A stretch of 15,559 nucleotides of DNA from NCBI GenBank assembly GCA_902782805.1, contig CACZON010000068.1, forward strand, positions 1 to 15,559. Direction: 5' to 3'. The number at the start of each line of letters is the position of its first letter. Within the stretch, counting starts at the first letter, position 1. Below the pieces are notes generated by a model. It did no database searches. It was not told the DNA's origin and saw only the letters and a list, made by a program, of their open reading frames with translations. Position numbers and translations under genes: made by a program. The DNA is from Oscillospiraceae bacterium (lineage in GTDB: Bacteria; Bacillota; Clostridia; Oscillospirales; Acutalibacteraceae). Below, one piece after another: positions 1-5,240 of the stretch.

Positions 1-122
1 GTCTCCTGGCAGGCTTCGGTAATACCCTGAACGATTTCCATGTTGTTTACATTGAAAGCGCCGACCGCATAGCCGCCTTCGTAGGCCTTTTTGAACATTT
101 CGGTGGTTGTTACCAGTGGCAT
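1..122 (-). CDS. fba: Class II fructose-bisphosphate aldolase, 5' end only
   Basis: Reading leftward from the ATG at 122-120, the translation begins MPLVTTTEMFKKAY and continues through GGYAVGAFNVNNMEIVQGI. This is the typical N-terminus of class II (zinc-dependent) fructose-1,6-bisphosphate aldolases, with the GxYAVGAFNVNN signature that leads into the first barrel helix. The enzyme cleaves fructose-1,6-bisphosphate to glyceraldehyde-3-phosphate and dihydroxyacetone phosphate in cytosolic glycolysis. Only about 40 of the usual 280-310 residues are inside the window, so the zinc ligands and catalytic residues cannot be checked. A strong SD site (GAAAGGAG, complement of 130-137) lies 7 nt before the start and fixes it. 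The gene has its own leftward promoter and is divergent from the HAD phosphatase gene. Confidence 0.9.
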   Translation of the reverse strand, partial: MPLVTTTEMFKKAYEGGYAVGAFNVNNMEIVQGITEACQE

Positions 123-143
123 AAAAAAACTCCTTTCAACGAT

Positions 144-160
144 ATGCGAACGAATCGCAT
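144..160. repeat. Dyad ATGCGA-N5-TCGCAT in aldolase leader
   Basis: A perfect 6-bp inverted repeat with a 5-nt spacer (150-154) lies in the transcribed leader of the aldolase gene, 7 nt upstream of its SD. It could be an operator for a dimeric regulator or a small RNA hairpin; nothing in the sequence decides between them. Confidence 0.4.
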
Positions 161-207
161 CAATTTATTTCGTTTGCCGAATCAAGGATCGCAATCTCGG
201 CGTTTCC

Positions 208-235
208 ATTATACCACACAGACGCCGAAAATCAA
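208..235 (-). promoter_or_regulatory. Promoter of the aldolase gene
   Basis: On the minus strand, TTGATT (complement of 230-235) and a perfect TATAAT (complement of 208-213) are separated by 16 bp. Transcription would start near 201 and give a leader of about 80 nt, which contains a 6-bp dyad at 144-160 and then the SD site. The near-consensus match suits a highly expressed glycolytic gene. Confidence 0.75.
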
Positions 236-280
236 GCGCAGGCCTAAAAAAAGTTCGTTTTCGCGGGCAGCGCGCGGCAT

Positions 281-309
281 TTGACTTTTTCTCCGGCGTA
301 TGGCATACT
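281..309 (+). promoter_or_regulatory. Promoter of the HAD phosphatase gene
   Basis: TTGACT (281-286) and CATACT (304-309) are separated by 17 bp. The start site would be near 316, leaving a short leader with the SD at 323-332. The -35 hexamer also creates a TTG codon in frame with the gene, which should not be taken as its start. Confidence 0.6.
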
Positions 310-340
310 GATTTTACAGAATCAGGAAAGGAGCCGCGCG

Positions 341-1183
341 ATGAAAATCAGGCTGATCGCCCTCGATCTCGACGGTACGCTGCTGACCGATCAGAAAGAA
401 CTCAGTGAAAGAAACCGAACCGCCCTTTTTGAAGCCGCCGCGCGCGGCGCTCTGATCGTTCCCGCAACGGGGCGGTTTTTCTCCGGGATGCCCACAGCGA
501 TCCGCGCGCTTCCGTTTCTCCGCTACGGGATCAATATCAACGGCGGAAAGGTCTGGGACGAAACGCTGCAGCAGACGCTTTACAGCGCCTACATTCCCTA
601 TGAAACCTGCGAGGAAATCTACGATTATCTCGAGACGCTTCCCGTTCTGTTCGATTGCTATCAGTACGACTGCGGCTGGATCGACCGCCGGTTTTACGAT
701 CTGCTTTGGGAATACGTTCGCCAGGATCCGGTGCGCGGCGTCATCACATCAACGCGGAAAATCACGGAGGATTTCCGCGCTCTGATGCACGAGAGGCACG
801 ACAGCGCCCAGAAGATCCAGATCCTCTGCCGCGAAGGCGACGAGCCGCTGCGTCAGGAGCTGCTGCGTACGCTGCCGGTGCGCTTTGCGCCGCTCAACGT
901 TTCGACCTCGCTCTACTGCAATATCGAAATCAACGCTCCGCTCGCCACGAAAGGGCAGGGCCTGCAGGCGCTCTGCCGGGCGCTTTCGATCCCGATCGGG
1001 GAAACCGCCGCTTTCGGCGACGGGCTCAACGATCTTGATCTGCTGAAAGCCGCCGGGATCGGCGTTGCAATGGAAAACGCGCATCCGAGCGTCAAGGCCG
1101 CCGCAGATCAGATCGCCGGCAGCAACAACGAAAACGGCGTTGCGCAGGTGATCGACGATTGGATCCGCCGCGGGCTTCTCTGA
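341..1183 (+). CDS. Cof-type HAD-superfamily hydrolase (phosphatase)
   Basis: A 280-residue protein of the Cof/YidA-like, cap-type IIB HAD family: cytosolic, Mg-dependent phosphatases of sugar phosphates and other small phosphometabolites. Motif I is DLDGTLL, with nucleophile D9 and general acid/base D11. Motif II is ATGR (T43), the motif III lysine lies in ATKGQG, and motif IV is GDGLND (D227 and D231 bind metal). The C2 cap occupies roughly residues 85-190. Length is normal for the family. The ATG at 341 is preceded by AGGAAAGGAG (323-332); an in-frame TTG at 281 lies in the promoter and is rejected. The gene is probably monocistronic, convergent with the pseudouridine synthase gene. The substrate cannot be read from the sequence, as Cof proteins are promiscuous. 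Confidence 0.9.
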   Translation: MKIRLIALDLDGTLLTDQKELSERNRTALFEAAARGALIVPATGRFFSGMPTAIRALPFLRYGININGGKVWDETLQQTLYSAYIPYETCEEIYDYLETLPVLFDCYQYDCGWIDRRFYDLLWEYVRQDPVRGVITSTRKITEDFRALMHERHDSAQKIQILCREGDEPLRQELLRTLPVRFAPLNVSTSLYCNIEINAPLATKGQGLQALCRALSIPIGETAAFGDGLNDLDLLKAAGIGVAMENAHPSVKAAADQIAGSNNENGVAQVIDDWIRRGLL

Positions 1184-1199
1184 TTTTATAAAAGCCGAC

Positions 1200-1231
1200 A
1201 AAAAAGCAGGGCCTAAGTTGAAAGGCCCTGC
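1200..1231 (-). terminator. Rho-independent terminator of the RluA-family gene
   Basis: Arms GCAGGGCC (about 1206-1213) and GGCCCTGC (about 1224-1231) form an 8-bp stem with a 10-nt loop. Read leftward it is followed by a run of T, so it acts on the minus strand. It overlaps the stop codon of the pseudouridine synthase gene. The rightward side has no T-run, so it should stop the HAD transcript poorly. Confidence 0.75.
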
Positions 1232-2184
1232 GAACGGAAAATCGGTAAAAACCAGACGTCCGATACTTCAAACGACCGGCCGTTGAGATATTCGAGCGCG
1301 CCGGCGTCCGTTTCAAAGCGGAAGGTCAGCTTATAGGAATACAGCGCCTGGTACGGATAGCCGCTGCCGCGGTTCTGCGCGTTTTTCCCGTATTTCCCGT
1401 CGCCCGCGATCGGGTGGCCGATATGGGCGAGATGGGCGCGGATCTGGTGCGTCCGGCCGGTCAGGAGATCCACCTCCAAAAGCGAATCGCTGCCGCGTTC
1501 TTCAAGAACGCGGTATTTTGTTCGGATCGTCAGCGCCCCTTCGCGCGGGCGGTCGGAGATATAGACGCGGTTTTTCTCTTCGTTTTTTTGGAGATATCCC
1601 TCGAGCAGCGCCTCCTTCTTTTCGAGACGCCCGCATACGACGCAGAGATAGAGCTTCTGGAGCTCGCGGTTTTTGATCTTCAGATTGAGGATCCGCAGCG
1701 CCTCGGCGTTTTTCGCCGCAATCACGATGCCCCCGGTGTTGCGGTCGATCCGGTTGGCGAGCGCCGGCGCAAAGCTCTGCTCGTCTTTCGGGTCGTACTC
1801 GCCCTTTTCGTAAAGATAGCGCGTCAGGCGGGCGAGCAGGGAGTCGAAATAATAGTGATCGTCCGGATGGCAGAGAAGCCCCGGCTTTTTATCGAGCAGG
1901 AGGATGTTTTCATCCTCGTAGAGGATCGAAAGACGGTTCGGCGCCTTGAGAAAATCGTAACGCTCCTGCGTGTTCTTTTCGAAGAATTCGTCTTTGAGGT
2001 AAAGCGTGAGGATATCGCCTTCGCACAGGCGGTCCGAGCTTTCGCAGCGCTTTCCGTTGCGCTTGATATCCTTCTTCCGGATGGCCTTATACATCATCGC
2101 GCCCGGAAGATTCGGGAACGTTTTCTGGAGGAATTTATCGAGCCGCTGGCCGGCGTCGTTTTTCCGGATCTCGATCGTCTGCAA
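1213..2184 (-). CDS. RluA-family pseudouridine synthase
   Basis: A 323-residue protein that isomerises specific uridines of rRNA or tRNA to pseudouridine. The N-terminal S4 RNA-binding domain spans about residues 12-63 (AGQRLDKFLQKTFP, then KKDIKRNGKR). The catalytic domain follows, with the active-site aspartate at D147 in NRIDRNTGG and the family motif GRTHQIRAHLAHIGHPI near the C-terminus. The usual first motif is HRLDxxTSG; here the His is Asn and the Leu is Ile, a conservative variant that keeps the aspartate and arginine. The start is a TTG at 2184, chosen because an SD that is unusually long (GGAGGTGATCC on the minus strand) sits 7 nt upstream and residue 2 begins the S4 region. RluC, RluD and TruC-like members cannot be separated by eye, so no symbol is given. 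Confidence 0.92.
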   Translation of the reverse strand: MQTIEIRKNDAGQRLDKFLQKTFPNLPGAMMYKAIRKKDIKRNGKRCESSDRLCEGDILTLYLKDEFFEKNTQERYDFLKAPNRLSILYEDENILLLDKKPGLLCHPDDHYYFDSLLARLTRYLYEKGEYDPKDEQSFAPALANRIDRNTGGIVIAAKNAEALRILNLKIKNRELQKLYLCVVCGRLEKKEALLEGYLQKNEEKNRVYISDRPREGALTIRTKYRVLEERGSDSLLEVDLLTGRTHQIRAHLAHIGHPIAGDGKYGKNAQNRGSGYPYQALYSYKLTFRFETDAGALEYLNGRSFEVSDVWFLPIFRSQGLST

Positions 2185-2185
2185 A

Positions 2186-2196
2186 GGATCACCTCC
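2186..2196 (-). promoter_or_regulatory. Extended Shine-Dalgarno site, deciding a TTG start
   Basis: The minus strand reads GGAGGTGATCC just before the TTG start of the pseudouridine synthase gene. It can pair over about 11 nt with the conserved 3' end of 16S rRNA (GGATCACCTCC). Such a long match may compensate for the weak start codon. Confidence 0.8.
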
Positions 2197-2206
2197 CTTT
2201 GCTTTC

Positions 2207-2215
2207 AGTATACCA
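2207..2215 (-). promoter_or_regulatory. Extended -10 promoter of the RluA-family gene
   Basis: The minus strand has TGGTATACT, an extended -10 element (TGnTATACT; the hexamer is the complement of 2207-2212). No good -35 is visible 16-18 bp upstream, as expected for extended -10 promoters. The leader would be very short, about 15 nt. Confidence 0.5.
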
Positions 2216-2245
2216 CCGCCGCGCGCGATTGAAAACTATTTTTCT

Positions 2246-2274
2246 TTGACTTGACGCAAGATATTTCGTATAAT
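2246..2274 (+). promoter_or_regulatory. Promoter of radC
   Basis: TTGACT (2246-2251), a 17-bp spacer and a perfect TATAAT (2269-2274). A second overlapping TTGAC at 2251 would be only 12 bp from the -10 and is not usable. The promoter is back to back with that of the pseudouridine synthase gene. Confidence 0.8.
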
Positions 2275-2314
2275 AAAAGATAAGCATGAAATAACGGAAC
2301 AGGAGACGGTTGTT

Positions 2315-3142
2315 TTGGCAAAAGAACCCGAAAAATCACTCCACGCCGGCCACCGCAGCCGGTTGAAAAATCAATTTCTCAAAAACGGGCTCGATTCGAT
2401 GGAGGATCACGTCGTTCTGGAGCTGCTCCTTTTTTACAGCATGGCTCAGGTCGACACCAATCCGATCGCCCATCGCCTTCTCGCAAAATTCGGTTCGCTC
2501 GCGCAGGTTTTCGACGCTCCCTACGAGCAGCTGCTCACCGTTGAGGGCGTCGGCCCCGCCGCGGCGACACTGATCAAGCTCGTTCCCCAGCTTTCCCGGC
2601 GCTACAACGAATCGAGAACGATCAAAAAGAACCGGATCTACAGCCTGGATCAGATCGTCTCGCTGCTGGAGACGAAATTCATCGGCGCGCAGGAGGAGCA
2701 GATCGTTCTGGTGCTGCTCGGCAGCGACGGCTCGCTTCTGTTCCTCGACAAGGTCTGCGAAGGCTCGGTCGGCACGGTTCCGGTTTACGTTCGCAGGATC
2801 ATCCGCCTGGCGCTGCAGTACGACGCCGACACGGCGCTGATCGCCCACAACCATCCCAGCGGCAACGCGCTGCCCTCCTCGCAGGATATCGCGGCGACGC
2901 GCGAGCTCTACGCGGCGCTCGAAGGCGTGAATATCCATTTTGAGGATCATCTGATTTTTGCCGCCGGGGAATACGTTTCCCTGCGGCGCGCCGGCTGGCT
3001 CGACAAAATCCGGAAGCAGACGGCGCAGGCAAACGACGCGACCATCTACGAAGTCGCGAACTTCCTCGAAGAGCAGAAAAAAGCCCGGAAAACCGCGATT
3101 CACGGCACGTTCGCGGCCAATTCCAAACCAAAGAAGCGCTGA
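2315..3142 (+). CDS. radC: RadC family protein (JAMM/MPN domain)
   Basis: A 275-residue member of the RadC (UPF0758) family. Residues about 7-95 form the N-terminal region, with a helix-hairpin-helix-like VEGVGPAAA at 76-84. The MPN domain follows with the JAMM metal motif HNHPSGNALPSSQD (H178, H180, S188, D191), which is intact. The family was long called a DNA repair protein, but in E. coli that link came from a recG allele, and its biochemical role remains unclear. The start is TTG at 2315, with AGGAG at 2301-2305. The tail of about 45 residues after the MPN domain is Lys/Arg-rich and longer than in many homologues. It lies upstream of uvrB, but has its own promoter and no visible LexA box. 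Confidence 0.93.
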   Translation: MAKEPEKSLHAGHRSRLKNQFLKNGLDSMEDHVVLELLLFYSMAQVDTNPIAHRLLAKFGSLAQVFDAPYEQLLTVEGVGPAAATLIKLVPQLSRRYNESRTIKKNRIYSLDQIVSLLETKFIGAQEEQIVLVLLGSDGSLLFLDKVCEGSVGTVPVYVRRIIRLALQYDADTALIAHNHPSGNALPSSQDIAATRELYAALEGVNIHFEDHLIFAAGEYVSLRRAGWLDKIRKQTAQANDATIYEVANFLEEQKKARKTAIHGTFAANSKPKKR

Positions 3143-3164
3143 TCGGCTCAACCGGCAGACGGCA

Positions 3165-3195
3165 CTTTTCCGGGGATCGTTTTCCCCCGGAAAAG
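3165..3195. repeat. 11-bp inverted repeat between radC and uvrB
   Basis: CTTTTCCGGGG (3165-3175) and CCCCGGAAAAG (3185-3195) form a perfect stem with a 9-nt loop. It may end radC transcripts, but there is no T-run after the stem on either strand, so it is not a canonical terminator. It ends 3 nt before the uvrB -35 box and could also be a binding site. Confidence 0.6.
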
Positions 3196-3198
3196 CGG

Positions 3199-3227
3199 TT
3201 GACAGCGCGCTCGTTTTTTCTTATAAT
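3199..3227 (+). promoter_or_regulatory. Consensus promoter of the uvrBA operon
   Basis: TTGACA (3199-3204), a 17-bp spacer and TATAAT (3222-3227) are a perfect match to the sigma-A consensus. The predicted start, near 3234, falls inside the LexA box. A maximal promoter under a repressor is the expected design for an SOS gene. Confidence 0.9.
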
Positions 3228-3232
3228 AAATT

Positions 3233-3246
3233 CGAACGAATGTTCT
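3233..3246 (+). promoter_or_regulatory. LexA (DinR) SOS box of uvrBA
   Basis: CGAACGAATGTTCT contains GAAC-N4-GTTC (3234-3237 and 3242-3245), the Gram-positive LexA operator core. It lies immediately after the -10 box and covers the predicted transcription start, so bound LexA would block initiation. The presence of uvrB directly downstream supports the assignment. Confidence 0.88.
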
Positions 3247-3278
3247 TTTTCAAAAACGCCGGGAAAGGAGGGCGTCCG

Positions 3279-5240
3279 ATGGATCATTTTGAACTGGTTT
3301 CCGAGTACAAACCGACCGGCGATCAGCCGCAGGCGATCGCCGCGCTGACCGACGGCGTCCGCCGCGGTCTGCGCGAGCAGACGCTCCTCGGCGTGACCGG
3401 CTCGGGCAAAACCTTTACCATGGCCAACATCATTGCGAACGTCAACCGGCCGACGCTCGTTCTGGCGCACAACAAAACGCTCGCGGCGCAGCTCTGCACG
3501 GAATTCAAGTCCTTTTTCCCGAACAACGCCGTTGAATACTTCGTCTCTTACTACGATTATTACCAGCCGGAAGCCTATATCTTCCAGACGGACACCTATA
3601 TCGAAAAGGATTCCTCGATCAACGACGAGATCGACAAGCTGCGCCACAGCGCCACCTCGGCGCTCTCCGAGCGGCGCGACGTGATCATCGTCGCTTCCGT
3701 TTCCTGCATCTATACGCTCGGCGACCCGATCGATTACCGCAACATGGTGATTTCGCTGCGTCCGGGAATGGAAAAGAAGCGCGACGATCTGCTTTTGAAG
3801 CTCGTTTCGCTGCAGTACGAACGCAACGATATCGGCTTTACGCGCAACAAGTTCCGCGTGCGCGGCGACGTGGTCGAGGTGTTTCCCTCGTATTCAACCG
3901 ATTCGGCGCTGCGGATCGAATTTTTCGGCGACGAGATCGACCGCATCCGCGAGATCAACACGACCACCGGCGAAGTGATCGCCGATCTGCGCCACGCCGC
4001 GATCTATCCCGCTTCGCATTACATCGTTCCGCAGGAAAAGATGGCGAAAGCGCTCGGGGAGATCGAGCAGGAAATGCGCGAGCGCGTCGCGTTCTTCAAA
4101 GCGCACGACCGGCTGATCGAAGCGCAGCGCATCGAACAGCGCACGCTCCACGATATCGAGATGCTGCGGGAGATCGGTTTCTGCAGCGGGATCGAGAACT
4201 ATTCGCGCGTCCTCTCGGGCCGTGCGCCCGGCAGTCCGCCGTTTACGCTGCTCGACTATTTCCCCGACGATTTTCTCCTGTTCATCGACGAATCCCACGC
4301 AACGCTCCCGCAGGTTCGCTCGATGTACGCGGGCGACCGCGCAAGAAAGGAAAGCCTCGTGGAATACGGCTTCCGCCTGCCGAGCGCCTTCGATAACCGC
4401 CCGCTGACGTTCGACGAATTCTACGAACGCGTCCATCAGGTTATATTTACGAGCGCCACCCCCGGCGATTTTGAGCGCGAAAAGAGCGCGCAGATCGCCG
4501 AGCAGATCATCCGCCCGACCGGACTGCTCGATCCCGAAGTGATCGTCAAGCCGACGCAGGGCCAGATCGAAGACCTGATCTCCGAAATCAACCTGCGCGC
4601 CGAAAAGAAAGAACGCGTCCTCGTAACGACGCTGACGAAAAAGATGGCGGAAGACCTGACGGATTATCTCAAGAACTTCGGCATCCGCGTCAAATATATG
4701 CACCACGATATCGATACCGTCGAGCGTATGGAGATCATCCGCGATCTGCGCCTCGGCGAATTCGACGTCCTCGTCGGGATCAACCTTCTGCGCGAAGGGC
4801 TCGACATCCCGGAGGTTTCGCTCGTTGCGATCCTCGACGCCGACAAAGAAGGGTTCCTGCGCAGCGAACGCTCGCTGATCCAGACGATCGGCCGCGCCGC
4901 GCGCAACGCAGAGGGAAAAGTAATCCTCTACGCCGACTCCGTTACGCCTTCGATGGAAAACGCGATCGCCGAAACGCTGCGCCGGCGGGAAATTCAGGAA
5001 ACGTACAACCGCGAGCACGGGATCGTTCCGAAAACGATCCGCAAGGAGGTTTCCGGGATCCTCGAAATCTCCTCGCGCGAAGAAATCGAATCCAAGAAAA
5101 AGAAGAAGCTCACCGCGGATCAGAAGCGGCGCGAGATCGAACGCCTCACCAAAGAGATGCGCGAGGCTTCGAAGCTGCTCGAATTCGAATACGCGGCGTT
5201 CCTGCGCGATGAGATCCGCAGGCTTCAGGGTGAAAAATAA
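3279..5240 (+). CDS. uvrB: Excinuclease ABC subunit UvrB
   Basis: A 653-residue UvrB, the damage-verifying helicase-like subunit of nucleotide excision repair. It is loaded by UvrA and then recruits UvrC for incision. Walker A is GVTGSGKT (38-45) and Walker B DESH is at 337-340. The beta-hairpin that inserts between the strands is in the Tyr-rich stretch YYDYYQPEAYIFQTDTYIEK (91-110). Helicase motif VI is QTIGRAARN. The C-terminal UVR domain (about 615-653), which contacts UvrC and UvrA, is complete. The ATG at 3279 is chosen from the SD GGAAAGGAGG (about 3262-3272) and the family-typical MDHFELVSEYKPTGDQP start. The frame stays open upstream through the end of radC and the promoter, which is not coding for UvrB. 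It is first in an operon with uvrA under LexA control. Confidence 0.98.
   Translation: MDHFELVSEYKPTGDQPQAIAALTDGVRRGLREQTLLGVTGSGKTFTMANIIANVNRPTLVLAHNKTLAAQLCTEFKSFFPNNAVEYFVSYYDYYQPEAYIFQTDTYIEKDSSINDEIDKLRHSATSALSERRDVIIVASVSCIYTLGDPIDYRNMVISLRPGMEKKRDDLLLKLVSLQYERNDIGFTRNKFRVRGDVVEVFPSYSTDSALRIEFFGDEIDRIREINTTTGEVIADLRHAAIYPASHYIVPQEKMAKALGEIEQEMRERVAFFKAHDRLIEAQRIEQRTLHDIEMLREIGFCSGIENYSRVLSGRAPGSPPFTLLDYFPDDFLLFIDESHATLPQVRSMYAGDRARKESLVEYGFRLPSAFDNRPLTFDEFYERVHQVIFTSATPGDFEREKSAQIAEQIIRPTGLLDPEVIVKPTQGQIEDLISEINLRAEKKERVLVTTLTKKMAEDLTDYLKNFGIRVKYMHHDIDTVERMEIIRDLRLGEFDVLVGINLLREGLDIPEVSLVAILDADKEGFLRSERSLIQTIGRAARNAEGKVILYADSVTPSMENAIAETLRRREIQETYNREHGIVPKTIRKEVSGILEISSREEIESKKKKKLTADQKRREIERLTKEMREASKLLEFEYAAFLRDEIRRLQGEK

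Noticed and set aside
281..340. TTG at 281 as start of the HAD phosphatase
   Set aside because: The TTG is part of the -35 box, no SD precedes it, and the family N-terminus MKIRLIALDLDGT starts at 341 behind a strong SD.
3241..3270. Possible second LexA box after the first
   Set aside because: No GAAC-N4-GTTC core occurs again before the uvrB start.
2958..3278. Upstream in-frame extension of uvrB by 107 codons
   Set aside because: It overlaps the end of radC and reads through the uvrB promoter, LexA box and SD; the protein family starts at the ATG at 3279.
3894..5018. Leftward frame of 374 codons opposite uvrB
   Set aside because: Same shadow effect; the sense strand encodes an intact UvrB with all motifs.
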